From contig NZ_GG667192.1 of assembly GCF_000159635.1 (NCBI RefSeq), positions 569,621 through 622,497 on the forward strand: a stretch of 52,877 nucleotides of DNA, in the 5' to 3' direction. Below the pieces are notes generated by a model. The model was not told the DNA's origin. It made no database searches and saw only the letters and a program-made list of their open reading frames with translations. Positions within the stretch are counted from its first letter, which is position 1; each line of letters starts with the position of its first letter. Of the stretch, positions 17,652 through 29,564 are shown piece after piece. The translations under genes and the position numbers were made by a program. This stretch comes from Corynebacterium lipophiloflavum DSM 44291. GTDB taxonomy: Bacteria; Actinomycetota; Actinomycetes; Mycobacteriales; Mycobacteriaceae.

Positions 17652-19460
17652 GTGCTGCGCACCCACCTCGCCGGAGACCTCCGCAAAGAACTCGATGGCC
17701 AGACCGTAACGCTCACCGGGTGGGTCTCGCGCCGCCGCGACCACGGAGGCGTTATCTTCATCGACCTGCGCGACCGCTCCGGTCTCGCGCAGGTGGTGTT
17801 CCGCGAGTCCGAGGTCGCCGAGGCGGCGCACGACCTGCGCAGCGAGTACTGCATCAAGGTCACCGGCGTGGTCGAGCCGCGCCCGGAGGGTTCGGCAAAC
17901 CCGAACCTTGCCTCGGGCGAGATCGAGGTCAACGCGGTCGAGCTCGAGGTGCTGAACAAGTCCGCAGCGCTGCCGTTCCAGGTTGAGGACTTCTCCTCCA
18001 ACGAGGTCGGCGAGGAAACCCGCCTGAAGTACCGCTACCTTGACCTGCGCCGCGAGCGCCAAGCCGCCGCGCTGCGCCTGCGTTCCGACGCCAACCGCGC
18101 CGCCCGCGAGGTGCTCAGCCGCCACGACTTCACCGAGATTGAAACCCCGACGCTGACCCGCTCCACGCCCGAGGGCGCGCGCGACTTCCTCGTGCCGGCG
18201 CGCCTGCGCCCCGGCTCCTGGTACGCGCTGCCGCAGTCGCCGCAGCTGTTCAAGCAGCTGCTCATGGTGGCCGGCATGGAGCGCTACTTCCAGATCGCGC
18301 GATGCTACCGCGACGAGGACTTCCGCGCCGACCGCCAGCCGGAATTCACCCAGCTCGACATCGAGGCGAGCTTTGTCGACCAGGACGACATCATCGAGCT
18401 GGCCGAGGAGATCCTCGTCGAGCTGTGGAAGCTCATCGGCGTGGAAATCTCCACCCCGATCCCGCGAATGACGTACGCCGAGGCGATGGAGAAGTACGGC
18501 TCCGACAAGCCCGACCTGCGCTTCGGTATCGAGCTGGTGGACTGCACGGAGTTCTTCAAGGACACCCCGTTCCGCGTGTTCCAAAACGAGTACGTCGGCG
18601 CCGTGGTCATGGAAGGCGGGGCGTCTCAGCCACGCCGCCAGCTCGACGCCTGGCAGGAGTGGGCAAAGCAGCGCGGTGCAAAGGGCCTGGCATACATCCT
18701 GGTCCAGAAGGACGGCGAGCTGTCCGGCCCGGTGGCCAAGAACATCACCGACGCGGAGAAGGCGTCGATTGCGCAGCACGTCGGCGCGAAGCCGGGCGAC
18801 TGCATCTTTTTCGCCGCCGGCGACACCAAGAGCTCCCGCGCTCTGCTCGGCGCCGCCCGCGGTGAGATCGCGCGTAAGCTCGACCTGATCAAGGAAGGCG
18901 ACTGGGCGTTTACCTGGGTCGTCGACGCGCCGATGTTCGAGCCCTCCGCAGACGCCACCGCGTCGGGCGACGTCGCGCTGGGCCACTCCAAGTGGACCGC
19001 CGTGCACCACGCATTTACCTCCCCCAAGCCGGAGTACCTGGAGTCCTTTGACTCCGAGCCCGGCGAGGCGTTGGCGTACGCCTACGACATCGTCTGCAAC
19101 GGCAACGAGATCGGCGGCGGCTCGATCCGTATCCACCAGCGCGACGTCCAGGAGCGCGTGTTCAAGGTCATGGGCATTACCGGGGAAGAGACCCAGGAGA
19201 AGTTCGGCTTCCTACTCGAGGCCTTCGCCTTCGGTGCCCCGCCGCACGGCGGCATCGCGTTTGGCTGGGACCGCATTGTCTCGCTGCTCGGAGGGTTCGA
19301 CTCCATCCGCGACGTCATCGCCTTCCCGAAGTCCGGCGGCGGCGTCGACCCGCTGACCGATGCGCCCGCGCCGATTCCGACGGCACAGCGCAAGGAAACC
19401 GGTGTCGATTTCAAACCGAAGAAGGCCGACGCCCCGGCTGATTCGGGCGCCCCCAACTAA
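17652..19460 (+). CDS. aspS: Aspartate--tRNA ligase
   Basis: The product has 602 residues, of bacterial type. An N-terminal OB-fold anticodon-binding domain ([31 protein letters not shown]) is followed by the class II catalytic core with [27 protein letters not shown] and [21 protein letters not shown] (motif 2 region), the large GAD insertion (about 290-420) and motif 3 ([23 protein letters not shown]). The frame is open upstream to 17601, but [10 protein letters not shown] is the normal N-terminus of the family, so the GTG at 17652 is chosen. Whether it also charges tRNA-Asn cannot be told here. Confidence 0.94.
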   Translation: MLRTHLAGDLRKELDGQTVTLTGWVSRRRDHGGVIFIDLRDRSGLAQVVFRESEVAEAAHDLRSEYCIKVTGVVEPRPEGSANPNLASGEIEVNAVELEVLNKSAALPFQVEDFSSNEVGEETRLKYRYLDLRRERQAAALRLRSDANRAAREVLSRHDFTEIETPTLTRSTPEGARDFLVPARLRPGSWYALPQSPQLFKQLLMVAGMERYFQIARCYRDEDFRADRQPEFTQLDIEASFVDQDDIIELAEEILVELWKLIGVEISTPIPRMTYAEAMEKYGSDKPDLRFGIELVDCTEFFKDTPFRVFQNEYVGAVVMEGGASQPRRQLDAWQEWAKQRGAKGLAYILVQKDGELSGPVAKNITDAEKASIAQHVGAKPGDCIFFAAGDTKSSRALLGAARGEIARKLDLIKEGDWAFTWVVDAPMFEPSADATASGDVALGHSKWTAVHHAFTSPKPEYLESFDSEPGEALAYAYDIVCNGNEIGGGSIRIHQRDVQERVFKVMGITGEETQEKFGFLLEAFAFGAPPHGGIAFGWDRIVSLLGGFDSIRDVIAFPKSGGGVDPLTDAPAPIPTAQRKETGVDFKPKKADAPADSGAPN

Positions 19461-19471
19461 GGAGCCGACGC

Positions 19472-20704
19472 ATGGAGCAAAGCGACGTCATCCCCGCTGC
19501 TGAGGGCATCCTGACCCGCCGCTTTGGCGGGGCGCAGGAGCTTGTCGACGCCACCCGCCTGCCCGGCTCGGGCATCGCGGGCGTGTACCGGGCGAAGGTG
19601 GCCTCAAACCCCTTCCTGCAGCACCGCTCCGTGGTAGTGAAGTACTCGCCATTGGTGGGGGACCCACTCGAGGACGCCGCCTACTTGCGGGAGGTCGTCG
19701 CGTACCAGTTCACGACGTCGTTAAGCGAAGAAGTGCGGCCGGGCCCCGTGCTTCTGGGCTACGACGTTGACCAGCGCATCATTATCATCACCGACTCAGG
19801 CGACGGCGACACCCTGGACAGCCTGCTCGCGGAGTCCACCGCTGAAGAGCGGGTCAACGTGCTGCGTTCCTTCGGCTCGGCACTGGGCAGGATGCACGCC
19901 GGCACAGCCGACAAGGAAGACGCGTTCAATGTGCTCTTTACCCGCCTGACCCGCGCCCACAGCGGTGCCGAGGGCGTGCAGAACCTTCGCGACCGGCTGC
20001 TGTTCCACCGCATCCGGCTCGGGCTGGAGATGATGGAGCAGGCTGGCATCGAAGTCCCGGACGAGGTCAAGGCCGTGGCCGAGAACGTCAGCTACCGCCT
20101 GCTCAAGGGCGGCAACCGCGCGTTTACCCCCTTCGACCTCGCGCCTGACAACGTGATCTACGCCGAGACAATCCAGTTCCTCGATTACGAGTGGGCGGGT
20201 TTCCGCGATGTCACGTTCGACCTCGCCTCCGTCATCGCGGGCTTTCCCAACTACATCTCCACCGACCCGATCACCGACGAGGAGGCCCACGTGTTCACCG
20301 AGACGTGGGTGCGCGAGGTCAGCGGGCTGTGGCCGGAGGTGGAGCAGCCCGAAACGCTGCACGCACGGATCACCGCTGCGCTGATCGCCTGGGCGCTGTC
20401 CAGTGTCTCCGTGCTCAACGTCAACGCCCACAGCGAGGTGTGGGAGCAGGACGAGAGGATCACCGCCGATTTCCAGGCCGCGGGCGTCGACGTGGGCGCC
20501 GCCGTGCACCTCGAGGAGTTCGAGGTCAGCGGGGATCTGCTGCGGCCCGCGTACCAGGGCCCGTTTACCGCCGACGAGCAGCTCGTGCGCCGCGACCTCT
20601 ACGAGACCTTCGAGGCGCTCGCGCGCTATTCCGGCGCAGGGTCCGACCCCGCGCACAAGGTCATCTCCGAGTTCGCGCACGCGGTGGCGCGCAGGCTGAG
20701 CTAG
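19472..20704 (+). CDS. Phosphotransferase-family (aminoglycoside kinase-like) protein
   Basis: The product has 410 residues. The kinase-like fold is indicated by VVVKYSP (nucleotide-binding Lys region), LGRMHAG, the catalytic-loop equivalent [13 protein letters not shown] around 210-220 and the metal-binding-like [17 protein letters not shown]. The catalytic-loop His of the usual HxDxxxxN is Pro here, while Asp and Asn remain. No close functional assignment is possible; related genes sit beside aspS in other corynebacteria. It lies 11 bases downstream of aspS with a weak AAGGAG-like site and is followed by rarA after 10 bases. Confidence 0.75.
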   Translation: MEQSDVIPAAEGILTRRFGGAQELVDATRLPGSGIAGVYRAKVASNPFLQHRSVVVKYSPLVGDPLEDAAYLREVVAYQFTTSLSEEVRPGPVLLGYDVDQRIIIITDSGDGDTLDSLLAESTAEERVNVLRSFGSALGRMHAGTADKEDAFNVLFTRLTRAHSGAEGVQNLRDRLLFHRIRLGLEMMEQAGIEVPDEVKAVAENVSYRLLKGGNRAFTPFDLAPDNVIYAETIQFLDYEWAGFRDVTFDLASVIAGFPNYISTDPITDEEAHVFTETWVREVSGLWPEVEQPETLHARITAALIAWALSSVSVLNVNAHSEVWEQDERITADFQAAGVDVGAAVHLEEFEVSGDLLRPAYQGPFTADEQLVRRDLYETFEALARYSGAGSDPAHKVISEFAHAVARRLS

Positions 20705-20714
20705 GGGTAGTGGC

Positions 20715-22064
20715 GTGGAGGAAGGACTGTTCGGCAACGATCTGGCCGCCCGCGCGGCGGGCAACCGCGGCTCCAGCCTGTTCGCCGTAGGGGAGTCCGC
20801 CCCGCTCGCCGCGCGGATGCGCCCGCAGAGCCTAAGCGACGTCGTCGGCCAGGACCACGTGCTGGGCGAGGGCAAGCCGCTGCGCCGGCTCGTCGAGGGC
20901 TCCGGCGCGGCGTCCGTTATCCTTTACGGCCCGCCCGGGACGGGAAAGACCACCATCGCCTCGCTGATCGCGTCAACGATGGGGCAGAACTTCGTGGGTC
21001 TTTCGGCGCTGTCGTCCGGGGTCAAGGACGTGCGGGAAGTGATCGCGCAGGCTCGCCGCGACCTCACGCGAGGTGAGAAGACCGTGCTGTTTATCGACGA
21101 GGTGCACCGTTTTTCCAAAACGCAGCAGGACGCCCTGCTCGCCGCAGTGGAAAACCGCACCGTTCTGCTCGTTGCCGCGACGACGGAAAACCCGTCGTTT
21201 AGCGTCGTGGCGCCGCTGCTGTCGCGCTCGCTGCTGCTGCAGCTGCGCTCGCTGGAGCCCGAGGACATCGGCGACGTGATCGACCGTGCCATGGTTGACG
21301 AGCGCGGCGTGGGCGGGGACAAGACGCTCGAGCCGGCCGCCCGCGAGCAGCTCGTGTTGCTCGCCGGCGGCGACGCGCGCCGCGCCCTGACCTACCTCGA
21401 AGCCGCCGCCGAAGCAGTCGATGACAACGGCGCGATCACCGTCGAGGTGGTGCGCGACAACGTCAACCGCGCCATTGTGCGCTACGACCGCGACGGCGAC
21501 CAGCACTACGATGTCATTTCTGCGTTTATCAAGTCAATCCGTGGCTCGGACGTTGATGCGGCCCTGCATTACCTGGCGCGGATGATCGAGGCGGGGGAGG
21601 ACCCTCGCTTCATCGCGCGCCGCCTGGTCATCCACGCCTCGGAGGACATCGGCATGGCGGATCCGACCGCGTTGCAGACGGCGGCGGCTGCGGCGCAGGC
21701 CGTGCAGTTCATCGGGATGCCGGAAGGGCGACTGGCCCTGGCGCAGGCGACGATCCACCTTGCCACGGCGCCGAAGAGCAATGCCGTCTACGAGGCGATC
21801 AACCGCGCTCAGGCGGACGTCGCTAAGGGCAAAGCTGGCCCGGTCCCCGCGCACCTGCGTGACGGGCACTACAAGAATGCGGAGGCGATGGGAAACGCCG
21901 TGGGCTACGTCTACCCGCACGACGATGAGCGTGGGGTGGTTCAGCAGCGCTACATTCCGGAGGGTCTCGACGACGCCGTCTACTACGCCCCGGCTGGCCA
22001 CGGCGCGGAGAAGCGGATCAGGGAATACTTGGGCCGGCTGCGGCGAATGGTGCGCGGCAGCTAG
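20715..22064 (+). CDS. rarA: Replication-associated recombination protein A (RarA/MgsA AAA+ ATPase)
   Basis: The product has 449 residues. Walker A is [16 protein letters not shown] (near residue 75), Walker B is [11 protein letters not shown], and the sensor 1 region is [11 protein letters not shown]. The C-terminal tetramerisation part includes [31 protein letters not shown]. RarA acts at stalled replication forks. The GTG at 20715 gives [20 protein letters not shown] at 20702-20707 lies 7 bases before it, too poor a -10 to call, so co-transcription with the preceding gene is the default. Confidence 0.93.
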   Translation: MEEGLFGNDLAARAAGNRGSSLFAVGESAPLAARMRPQSLSDVVGQDHVLGEGKPLRRLVEGSGAASVILYGPPGTGKTTIASLIASTMGQNFVGLSALSSGVKDVREVIAQARRDLTRGEKTVLFIDEVHRFSKTQQDALLAAVENRTVLLVAATTENPSFSVVAPLLSRSLLLQLRSLEPEDIGDVIDRAMVDERGVGGDKTLEPAAREQLVLLAGGDARRALTYLEAAAEAVDDNGAITVEVVRDNVNRAIVRYDRDGDQHYDVISAFIKSIRGSDVDAALHYLARMIEAGEDPRFIARRLVIHASEDIGMADPTALQTAAAAAQAVQFIGMPEGRLALAQATIHLATAPKSNAVYEAINRAQADVAKGKAGPVPAHLRDGHYKNAEAMGNAVGYVYPHDDERGVVQQRYIPEGLDDAVYYAPAGHGAEKRIREYLGRLRRMVRGS

Positions 22065-22158
22065 CGCCCCGCCACGCGGTCGATCGCCGACGAGGGCACC
22101 TGCGCGGGTAAAGTGGTTCGCGATTTAGAACCCCTCCACTTGTTAAAGGATACCGCCC

Positions 22159-24825
22159 GTGCAGACCCATGAGATCCGAGAGCGTTTCACCCAGCACTTC
22201 ATCAACGCCGGACACGAGCCGGTGCCGAGTGCCTCGCTGATCTTGGACGACCCGACGCTGCTGTTCGTCAACGCGGGCATGGTGCCGTTTAAGCCCTACT
22301 TCCTGGGCCAGCAAACACCGCCATTTGCCTCCGGCACCGCGACATCCATCCAGAAGTGCGTGCGCACCCTCGACATCGAGGAGGTGGGTATCACCACCCG
22401 CCACAACACGTTTTTCCAGATGGCGGGCAACTTCTCCTTCGGCCAGTACTTCAAGGAAGGCGCGATCAAGCACGCCTGGGCGCTTCTGACCAACCCGGTC
22501 TCCGAGGGCGGCTACGGGCTCGACCCGCAGCGGTTGTGGGTCACCGTCTACCTTGACGACGACGAAGCCGCCGGCATCTGGGAGAACACGATCGGCGTGC
22601 CCGCCGAGCGCATCCAGCGCATGGGAATGGAGGACAACTTCTGGTCCATGGGCGTGCCCGGTCCCTGCGGCCCATGCTCCGAGATCTACTACGACCGCGG
22701 CCCCGAGCACGGCAAAGAGGGCGGTCCCATCGCCGACGACACGCGCTATTTGGAGATCTGGAACCTCGTGTTCATGGAGTCGATCCGCGGCGAGGGCGAC
22801 AAGAAGGGCTTCGAGATCATCGGCGAGCTGCCGAAGAAGAACATCGACACCGGCATGGGCGTCGAGCGCGTCGCCTGCATCCTGCAGGGCGTGGACAACG
22901 TCTACGAGACGGACCTGCTGCGCCCAGTGATCGACGCCGCGATCGAGCTCACCGGCGCGCGCTACAACGCGGGCAACACGCGTGACGACGTCCGCTTCCG
23001 CGTCATCGCCGACCACTCGCGCACCGCGATGATGATCATCCTGGACGGAGTCACCCCATCCAACGAGGGGCGCGGCTACATTCTGCGCCGCCTGCTGCGC
23101 CGCATCGTGCGCTCAGCGCGCCTGCTCGGCGCCACCGCGCCGGTGCTGGAGCCGTTCATGAACACGATCATGGACACCATGACCCCGTCGTTCCCCGAGA
23201 TCGCCGACAACCGGGAGCGCATCGTGCGCGTCGCCGTGGCCGAGGAGCGCGCGTTTATGAAGACGCTGGAGTCCGGCACGCACCGCTTCGAGGAGGCCGC
23301 GGCATCGGTGAAGGCTGCCGGGGCCGGCACGCTGCCGGGAGCCCAAGCCTTCGAGCTGCACGACACCTACGGCTTCCCCATCGACTTGACGCTGGAGATG
23401 GCGCGCGAGTCCGGTCTCGAGGTGGACATGGACGAGTTCAACCGGGAGATGGCGCTGCAGCGCGAGCGCGCCAAGGCCGACAACAAGGCGAAGAAGCAGG
23501 GCAACCTCGATGAGTCGCTGTACCGCGAGTGGGTTGATTCCCACCCGACCGAGTTCGTCGGCTTCAGCGAGCTGGCCCACGACGGCACCGTCATCGGCCT
23601 CGTGCGCGACGGCGAGAAGGTCACCGAGGTCTCCCAGGGCGATGAGGTCGAGGTCATTCTCGACGTCACCCCGATGTACGCCGAGTCGGGCGGGCAGATG
23701 GGTGATCGTGGCCGCATCGTCGTCGGCGATACCGTGCTCAACGTCACCGACGTGCAGAAGGTGGGCAAGAAGCTGTGGATCCACAAGGCCACCGTGCAAA
23801 ACGGCGGACTTGACCTGGGCCAGGGCGTGACCACCGAGGTGGATAGCTCGTGGCGCCACGGCGCGCGCCAGGCGCACACCGCCACCCACCTCATCCACGC
23901 GGCGCTGCGCCAGGTGCTCGGCCCCACCGCGGTGCAGGCCGGATCCCTGAACAAGCCGGGTTACCTGCGCTTTGACTTTAACTACACCGAGCAGCTCAGC
24001 GACGAGCAGCTGCGCGAGATCGCGACGATCACCAACCAGGCGGTCGACGCCGACTTCGCTGTCAACACCATTGAAACCTCGCTCGAGGAAGCCAAGGCGA
24101 TGGGTGCGATGGCGTTGTTCGGTGAGAACTACGGCGATGTCGTGCGCGTCGTAGAAATTGGCGGGCCGTTCTCCATCGAACTGTGCGGCGGCACGCACGT
24201 CGATCACTCTTCCCAGATCGGGCCCGTGGCGGTTCTGGGCGAATCCTCTGTTGGTTCCGGGGCGCGACGCATTGAGGCGTACTCGGGCTTGGAATCCTTC
24301 CGTTACTTCTCCCGCGAGGCCGCCTTGGCATCGGGTCTGGCAGCAGAGCTGAAAACGCCGACCGAGCAGCTGCCGGACCGCATCGCGCAGCTGACCGATC
24401 GCCTGCGCGCCGCGGAGAAGGAGCTCGCGGCGATGCGCCGACAGCAGCTCTCCAGCCACACCGCGCAGTACGTCGAGCAGGCGCAGCAGGTCGCGAAGTT
24501 CTCGCTGGTGTCGGTCAAGCTCCCCGACGGGCTCGGCGCCGGTGACCTGCGCACCATGGCGTCCGACGTGCGCGAGCGCCTCGGCGCGCGCCCTGGTGTG
24601 GTCGTGCTCGCCTCCAGTGTTGACGGCAAGGTGCCCTTCGCCGTGGCAGTTACAAAGCCCGCGGTCGAAGCAGGTGTCAAGGCCGGTGACCTGGTCAAGC
24701 TCATCGGCGGCTACGTTGACGGCAAGGGCGGCGGCAAGCCGGATCTGGCGCAGGGCTCGGGCTCGAATCCGGAAGGGCTTTCGGCCGGCTTCAGCGCAGT
24801 TAGGGATCACCTGGCACAGGCTTGA
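22159..24825 (+). CDS. alaS: Alanine--tRNA ligase
   Basis: The product has 888 residues with all AlaRS domains. The class II catalytic part begins [23 protein letters not shown], the editing domain has [16 protein letters not shown] and CGGTHV (zinc/editing motifs, around 575 and 675), then comes a coiled-coil and the C-Ala domain ([19 protein letters not shown]). The GTG start is preceded by AAAGGAT. TAAAGT at 22109-22114 is a candidate -10 after the end of rarA. The next gene, ruvX, follows as in many bacteria. Confidence 0.96.
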   Translation: MQTHEIRERFTQHFINAGHEPVPSASLILDDPTLLFVNAGMVPFKPYFLGQQTPPFASGTATSIQKCVRTLDIEEVGITTRHNTFFQMAGNFSFGQYFKEGAIKHAWALLTNPVSEGGYGLDPQRLWVTVYLDDDEAAGIWENTIGVPAERIQRMGMEDNFWSMGVPGPCGPCSEIYYDRGPEHGKEGGPIADDTRYLEIWNLVFMESIRGEGDKKGFEIIGELPKKNIDTGMGVERVACILQGVDNVYETDLLRPVIDAAIELTGARYNAGNTRDDVRFRVIADHSRTAMMIILDGVTPSNEGRGYILRRLLRRIVRSARLLGATAPVLEPFMNTIMDTMTPSFPEIADNRERIVRVAVAEERAFMKTLESGTHRFEEAAASVKAAGAGTLPGAQAFELHDTYGFPIDLTLEMARESGLEVDMDEFNREMALQRERAKADNKAKKQGNLDESLYREWVDSHPTEFVGFSELAHDGTVIGLVRDGEKVTEVSQGDEVEVILDVTPMYAESGGQMGDRGRIVVGDTVLNVTDVQKVGKKLWIHKATVQNGGLDLGQGVTTEVDSSWRHGARQAHTATHLIHAALRQVLGPTAVQAGSLNKPGYLRFDFNYTEQLSDEQLREIATITNQAVDADFAVNTIETSLEEAKAMGAMALFGENYGDVVRVVEIGGPFSIELCGGTHVDHSSQIGPVAVLGESSVGSGARRIEAYSGLESFRYFSREAALASGLAAELKTPTEQLPDRIAQLTDRLRAAEKELAAMRRQQLSSHTAQYVEQAQQVAKFSLVSVKLPDGLGAGDLRTMASDVRERLGARPGVVVLASSVDGKVPFAVAVTKPAVEAGVKAGDLVKLIGGYVDGKGGGKPDLAQGSGSNPEGLSAGFSAVRDHLAQA

Positions 24826-24883
24826 GTTCTCGTACCGTAAGATAACAAATCGGACACGTTACTATCACGAGCGAGGACAGGCT

Positions 24884-25378
24884 ATGAAGGTGCTCCCCGA
24901 CACACCAGGGGTGGATGACCCGGGCAACGGCCGACGCATCGGGCTCGATGTCGGGACCGTTCGCATCGGTGTCGCCGTCTCCGACCGCGACGCACGCCTG
25001 GCTATGCCCGTTGAAACCGTGGACCGTGTGACTAATTTCGGAGATGACGACGGGGCGGACGTCGACCGCCTCGTTGAGCTGATTGGTTTTTACGGGGCCG
25101 TCGAGGTCGTCGTCGGTCTGCCCCGTGACCTCAAGGGCAACGGTTCGAAAAGCGTCAAGCACGCCGAAGACATTGCGGCGCGCCTTCGCGCACGTTGCGG
25201 CGTCCCGGTGAGGATGGGCGACGAGCGCCTCACCACTGTGGCCGCCACGCACGCGCTTCGCGCGTCCGGGGTCAGCGCGAAAGCGGGCCGCAAGGTGATC
25301 GACCAAGCTGCGGCGGTGGAGATCTTGCAATCGTGGCTCGATGGCCGACTAACTACTCTCAAGGAGACTCACCCATGA
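24884..25378 (+). CDS. ruvX: Putative pre-16S rRNA nuclease RuvX (YqgF)
   Basis: The product has 164 residues. The RNase H-like fold is shown by [18 protein letters not shown] (first catalytic Asp), [18 protein letters not shown] and [17 protein letters not shown]. Family members complete 16S rRNA 5' end processing; a role in Holliday junction resolution was proposed earlier. The ATG at 24884 has GAGGA at 24872-24876. The stop overlaps the mltG start (ATGA at 25375-25378), so translation of the two is coupled. Confidence 0.92.
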   Translation: MKVLPDTPGVDDPGNGRRIGLDVGTVRIGVAVSDRDARLAMPVETVDRVTNFGDDDGADVDRLVELIGFYGAVEVVVGLPRDLKGNGSKSVKHAEDIAARLRARCGVPVRMGDERLTTVAATHALRASGVSAKAGRKVIDQAAAVEILQSWLDGRLTTLKETHP

Positions 25379-26523
25379 CAACTGGACGAATCGCCCGGCA
25401 GCGCACCCTCGGCGTAGCCGTCATCGTCGCATCCATTTTGCTCATCGTGGGCCTTATCGCGTGGATCGGCCTGGCGCGCTCGGCCGGCGGCGGGGACTTC
25501 CAGGGCGAAGGAACCGGTGAAGAGCAGGTCGTGGAGATCGCCGAGGGATCGAGTGTGTCCGCGCTCGGGCCCCAGCTGGAGGAGAAGGGGGTTGTGAAGT
25601 CGAACTCCGCGTTCCAATCCGCGGCGATGGCGCACCCGGAGTCCCACAACATCCAGCCCGGTTTCTACCGCCTGCAGTCGGGCATGAGCGCTGAGGCAGC
25701 AGTAGCCGCCCTGCTCGACCCGGCGAACAGGATCACACCACTGCAGGTCAACGGCGGGGCGACGCTGATGGACATCAACGTCGTCGGCGGGCAAACCCGC
25801 CAGGGGATCTACTCGCAGATCCAGCAGGTTTCGTGCGGGGACACTCCGACGCAGGACTGTGTGACCGTCGAGAAGCTCCAGCAGGTCGCGGCGAACACGA
25901 ACCCCGCTGACCTCGGTGTGCCTGAGTGGGCCGTCGAAACAGTCACCGCGCGCGCCGGTGACCCGAAGCGCCTCGAGGGTCTGGTCGCCCCTGGAGAGTA
26001 CATCATCGATCCGGGCGCCGACGCCGAGACAATCCTCACCGACCTGATTTCCCGCTCGGCGGACCTGTACGACTCCACCGACATCGTCTCTCGCGCGGAG
26101 TCGATTGGCCTGACCCCCTACGAGCTGCTTATTGCGGCGTCGTTGGTCGAGCGTGAGGCTCCGGCGGGCGAGTTTGACAAGGTCGCGCGCGTGATCCTCA
26201 ATCGGCTGGCAGCGCCGATGCGTCTGGAGTTCGACTCCACCGTCAATTACGACCTGCCCACGGTCGAGGTCGCCACGGGCGATTCGGCGCGCCAGCGCGT
26301 CACCCCGTGGAACACCTACGCGATGGACGGCCTGCCGGAGACCCCGATCGCTTCGCCCTCGCTGGAGGCGATCACCGCGATGGAGAACCCCGCCGAGGGC
26401 AACTGGCTGTTCTTCGTCACCATCGACTCCGACGGCACGACGGTGTTCAACGACACCTTCGAGCAGCACCTCGAGGACACGCAGCGCGCGTATGAGTCCG
26501 GCATTTTGGATTCGCAGCGCTAA
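25375..26523 (+). CDS. mltG: Endolytic murein transglycosylase MltG
   Basis: The product has 382 residues. A short cytoplasmic N-terminus, one membrane segment ([23 protein letters not shown], about 10-32), a LysM-like region with [23 protein letters not shown], then the YceG/MltG catalytic domain with [28 protein letters not shown], whose Glu in LVERE is the expected catalytic acid. It cleaves nascent glycan strands and so sets peptidoglycan chain length. The ATG overlaps the ruvX stop, and its own stop overlaps the aroE start (TAATG). Confidence 0.93.
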   Translation: MTTGRIARQRTLGVAVIVASILLIVGLIAWIGLARSAGGGDFQGEGTGEEQVVEIAEGSSVSALGPQLEEKGVVKSNSAFQSAAMAHPESHNIQPGFYRLQSGMSAEAAVAALLDPANRITPLQVNGGATLMDINVVGGQTRQGIYSQIQQVSCGDTPTQDCVTVEKLQQVAANTNPADLGVPEWAVETVTARAGDPKRLEGLVAPGEYIIDPGADAETILTDLISRSADLYDSTDIVSRAESIGLTPYELLIAASLVEREAPAGEFDKVARVILNRLAAPMRLEFDSTVNYDLPTVEVATGDSARQRVTPWNTYAMDGLPETPIASPSLEAITAMENPAEGNWLFFVTIDSDGTTVFNDTFEQHLEDTQRAYESGILDSQR

Positions 26524-27332
26524 TGGACGTCAACCATCGCGCGGCCGTGCTCGGCTCGCCGATCGAGCACTCGCTGTCGCCGGTTCTGCACAACGCCGGC
26601 TATGCCGCGGCGGGTCTTGATGATTGGCAGTACTCGCGCATTGAATGCACAGCCGATGAGCTGCCGGCCATCGTCGGTGGTGCGGACGAGTCGTTTCGCG
26701 GCTTCTCGGTGACGATGCCGGCGAAGTTCGCCGCTCTCGAGTTCGCCACCGAGGCCACGCAGCGCGCAGCGGCGATCGGCTCGGCCAACACGCTCACGCG
26801 TATCGACGGTGGGTGGCGCGCGGACAACACCGACTGCGAGGGCATCGTTGGTGCGCTTTCCGCCCTGCTTGGCGATGCCCCGATTGCCTCCTCGCTGGTC
26901 ATCGGCGCCGGCGGGACGGCGCGCCCGGCGCTGTGGGCGCTCGGTGAACGGGGAGTGCGGCACCTGACGGTGCTCAACCGCAGCGACCGCAGCGCCGAGG
27001 TGCGCCCGTTGGTCAGGGACGCTGAGGTGCGCTTCGCCTCCTTTGATGCGGACATCACCGCGCTCGCGGTCGAGGCGGACGTGATCGTCTCCACGGTCCC
27101 CGCGCACGTGTTGACGGACTACGCGGGGCGGCTCGCGCATGCGCCCGTGGTGGACGTGATTTACAAGCCGTGGCCCACGCCGCTGGCGACGGCCGCGGCG
27201 GCCAACGGGTACACGTCAGTGGGCGGGCTGGTCATGCTTGCCGAGCAGTCTTTCAGCCAGTTCGAGCAGTTCACCGGCGTTGCCGCGCCGCGTGAGGCGA
27301 TGCGCGAGGCACTTTTCCACCACGGGCGCTAG
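26523..27332 (+). CDS. aroE: Shikimate dehydrogenase
   Basis: The product has 269 residues. It reduces 3-dehydroshikimate with NADPH. The N-terminal AAVLGSPIEHSLSPVLHNAGY with its SLSP shikimate-binding motif, GFSVTMPAKFAAL with the catalytic Lys, and NTDCEGI are seen, followed by a Rossmann part (LVIGAGGTARPALWAL) and GGLVMLAEQSFSQFEQFTG at the end. The start overlaps the mltG stop by one base. It opens a block of shikimate genes with aroC, aroK, aroB and aroQ. Confidence 0.93.
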   Translation: MDVNHRAAVLGSPIEHSLSPVLHNAGYAAAGLDDWQYSRIECTADELPAIVGGADESFRGFSVTMPAKFAALEFATEATQRAAAIGSANTLTRIDGGWRADNTDCEGIVGALSALLGDAPIASSLVIGAGGTARPALWALGERGVRHLTVLNRSDRSAEVRPLVRDAEVRFASFDADITALAVEADVIVSTVPAHVLTDYAGRLAHAPVVDVIYKPWPTPLATAAAANGYTSVGGLVMLAEQSFSQFEQFTGVAAPREAMREALFHHGR

Positions 27333-27346
27333 GCCGAGCGATGCTC

Positions 27347-27359
27347 TAGCGTTAGCCCC
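27347..27359 (+). promoter_or_regulatory. Probable leaderless promoter of the A24 peptidase gene
   Basis: TAGCGT at 27347-27352 ends 7 bases before the ATG at 27360, with no ribosome binding site. Confidence 0.4.
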
Positions 27360-27764
27360 ATGTTGTTGTGGGGGGCCGCGGCGCTGGGGTGGAGCGTGGC
27401 GTTGGCGTATTTCGATCATACGAGGCTGCGCCTGCCGGATTGGCTGACGCTGCCGGGTGTGATTGTTGCCTTGGGCGCGTGCTGGGTGAACCCGTGCGCG
27501 CTGTGGGGTTTGCTCTGGCCGTCTGCGTACCTCGTTGCCGGGCCCGGCGTGGGTGGAGGGGATGTGAAACTGGCGGTCCCGCTGGGCGTGGCCTGCGCAC
27601 TGCTCGCGGGTGTCGGCGCAGTGCTCGCCGCGCTCCTGGCCGCGAGCCTGTTTACGCTGGTCGCGGCGGGTATAACGCGCAGGCGCCGCCTCGCTCACGG
27701 GCCGTCGATGCTCGCGGCGGCCTGGCTGGTAGGCCTATATGCGCTGGCGCAAGGCGACCTGTGA
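27360..27764 (+). CDS. Prepilin peptidase, A24 type (short form)
   Basis: The product has 134 residues and is almost entirely membrane-embedded. The catalytic GxGD-type motif is [14 protein letters not shown] (around residue 65), and the first aspartate is in [16 protein letters not shown] near residue 20. It lacks the N-terminal methylase domain of full-length PilD, as in FlaK/TadV-like and actinobacterial short forms. No pilin or Tad genes are in the window, so the substrate is unknown. A similar gene sits between aroE and aroC in C. glutamicum, as I recall. Confidence 0.82.
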   Translation: MLLWGAAALGWSVALAYFDHTRLRLPDWLTLPGVIVALGACWVNPCALWGLLWPSAYLVAGPGVGGGDVKLAVPLGVACALLAGVGAVLAALLAASLFTLVAAGITRRRRLAHGPSMLAAAWLVGLYALAQGDL

Positions 27765-27777
27765 CACAATGTTGCGC
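27765..27777 (+). promoter_or_regulatory. Probable leaderless promoter of aroC
   Basis: CACAAT at 27765-27770 within TGACACAATG ends 7 bases before the ATG at 27778. The 9-mer TGACACAAT and its spacing match the site before yajC. Confidence 0.45.
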
Positions 27778-29004
27778 ATGCTTCGTTGGACCACAGCTGG
27801 GGAATCCCATGGCCAGGCGCTTGTCGCCATGATCGAGAACATGCCTGCCGGCGTGCCCGTGACCAAGGAGGAGATCGGCCATCAGCTCGCGCGCCGCCGG
27901 CTTGGTTACGGCCGCGGGGCACGCATGAAGTTTGAAGCCGATGAGCTGACCCTTCTCACGGGTGTGGTGCACGGGCTGAGCATCGGCAGCCCGATCGCCA
28001 TCCAGATCGGCAACACCGAGTGGCCGAAGTGGACGACGATTATGTCCCCGGAGCCGGTGGACATGGATGACCCCGAAGTGGCCAAAGCGATGAGCTCGGG
28101 CCGCGGTGCGCAGCTGACCAGGCCGCGTCCCGGCCACGCGGACTTCGCAGGCATGGTTAAGTACCGCCACGCGCACGCGCGTCCGATCCTCGAGCGCTCC
28201 TCGGCGCGGGAGACGGCGGCGCGCGTCGCCGCGGGTGCCGTCGCGCGCTCGTTCCTGCGCGAGGTCCTCGGCGTGGGAATCGTCTCCCACGTCATCTCCA
28301 TCGGGGAGTCCGCGCCGTACACCGGACCCGCGCCCACGCCCGCCGACATTGAGGCCGTCGACGCCTCGCCCGTGCGCGCATTCGACAAGGCCGCCGAGGA
28401 AGACATGGTGGCGCGCATTGAGGCGGCGAAGAAGGACGGCGACACCCTCGGCGGCATCGTGGAGGTCGCCGTCGACGGCCTGCCGATCGGCCTGGGTTCC
28501 CACATCTCGGGCGACGCGCGCTTAGACGCACAGCTCGCCGCGGCGCTGATGGGCATCCAGTCGGTCAAGGGCGTCGAGGTCGGCGACGGTTTCGAGGAGG
28601 CGCGCCGCCGGGGTTCCGTGGCCCACGACGAGATGGTCCGCGACGACGACGGGGTGCGCCGCCTGACAAACCGCGCCGGCGGGCTAGAAGGGGGCATGAC
28701 CAACGGCGAGCAGCTGCGGGTGCGCGCTGCGATGAAGCCGATCTCCACGGTGCCGCGCGCTCTGCGCACCGTCGACATGGCGACCGGCGAGGCGGCGACG
28801 GGCATCCACCAGCGCTCCGATGTCTGCGCCGTACCCGCGGGGGGAGTTGTCGCCGAGGCGATGGTGGCGCTCGTGCTCGCGCGCGCTGTGACCGAGAAGT
28901 TCGGCGGCGACAGTCTTTCGGAGGTCAAAGCCAACGTTGTCTCGTACAATGACTATGTTTCGAAGCGTCTGGCTTTCCCGGGTATTGGAGGTTCGGATGA
29001 ATGA
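27778..29004 (+). CDS. aroC: Chorismate synthase
   Basis: The product has 408 residues. It makes chorismate from EPSP using reduced FMN. Signatures seen are [23 protein letters not shown] at the N-terminus, [39 protein letters not shown] and [22 protein letters not shown]. The ATG at 27778 is preferred to the ATG at 27769 by family N-terminus and by the -10 spacing. The stop overlaps aroK by 8 bases. Confidence 0.96.
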   Translation: MLRWTTAGESHGQALVAMIENMPAGVPVTKEEIGHQLARRRLGYGRGARMKFEADELTLLTGVVHGLSIGSPIAIQIGNTEWPKWTTIMSPEPVDMDDPEVAKAMSSGRGAQLTRPRPGHADFAGMVKYRHAHARPILERSSARETAARVAAGAVARSFLREVLGVGIVSHVISIGESAPYTGPAPTPADIEAVDASPVRAFDKAAEEDMVARIEAAKKDGDTLGGIVEVAVDGLPIGLGSHISGDARLDAQLAAALMGIQSVKGVEVGDGFEEARRRGSVAHDEMVRDDDGVRRLTNRAGGLEGGMTNGEQLRVRAAMKPISTVPRALRTVDMATGEAATGIHQRSDVCAVPAGGVVAEAMVALVLARAVTEKFGGDSLSEVKANVVSYNDYVSKRLAFPGIGGSDE

Positions 29005-29551
29005 TCCGCAAAGCGCTGTAGCTGCGGCGGCTGCAGTGGTGCACTCGCGCCCGCGCGTGGTGTTGGTGGGGCCGCCGGGCGCCGGAAAGTCGACGATTGG
29101 GCGTCGTCTAGCGAGCGCTCTGAACTTGCCGCTGGTGGACTCCGACGAGCTGATCGAGCAGGGGGAGGGCAAGGCCTGCGGCGAGGTCTACCTCGAGCAC
29201 GGCGAGAAGAGCTTCCGCGAGCTCGAGGCCGGTTACGTCGCCACAGCGCTCGCGACCGGCGGGGTGGTCAGCCTCGGCGGGGGAGCAGTGCTTAACGACG
29301 CCACCCGCACGCTGCTGAAGGCCCACACTGTGGTGTGGATCGATGTCAGCGCGGAAGAAGGGATCCGCCGCACCGCCAACGAGACATCGCGCCCGGTGCT
29401 GAACGCGGCCGACCCGGCGCAGCACTACCGGGACCTGCTGGCCTCGCGCGAGCACCTGTACCGTCAGGTCGCCAGCCACCGAGTGCGCACAGACGATCGG
29501 CCGCCGCAGCGCGTGGTGGCCGAGGTATTGGGAATCATCGATTCCCTGTGA
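28997..29551 (+). CDS. aroK: Shikimate kinase
   Basis: The product has 184 residues. Walker A is [17 protein letters not shown], and the shikimate-binding [12 protein letters not shown] and SLGGGAVLN motifs follow. It phosphorylates shikimate at O3. GGAGG (28987-28991) sits 5 bases before the ATG at 28997, which overlaps the end of aroC. A longer frame from 28937 would lie inside aroC and is not needed. aroB follows after 13 bases. Confidence 0.94.
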   Translation: MNDPQSAVAAAAAVVHSRPRVVLVGPPGAGKSTIGRRLASALNLPLVDSDELIEQGEGKACGEVYLEHGEKSFRELEAGYVATALATGGVVSLGGGAVLNDATRTLLKAHTVVWIDVSAEEGIRRTANETSRPVLNAADPAQHYRDLLASREHLYRQVASHRVRTDDRPPQRVVAEVLGIIDSL

Positions 29552-29564
29552 AGGAGCAGAAAAC

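Noticed and set aside
17466..19136. A 556-residue minus-strand open frame opposite aspS
   Set aside because: It is a mirror of a strongly conserved gene in GC-rich DNA. The same holds for long frames opposite alaS (23113-24810), carB (45393-47186) and the lipoprotein gene (4155-5786).
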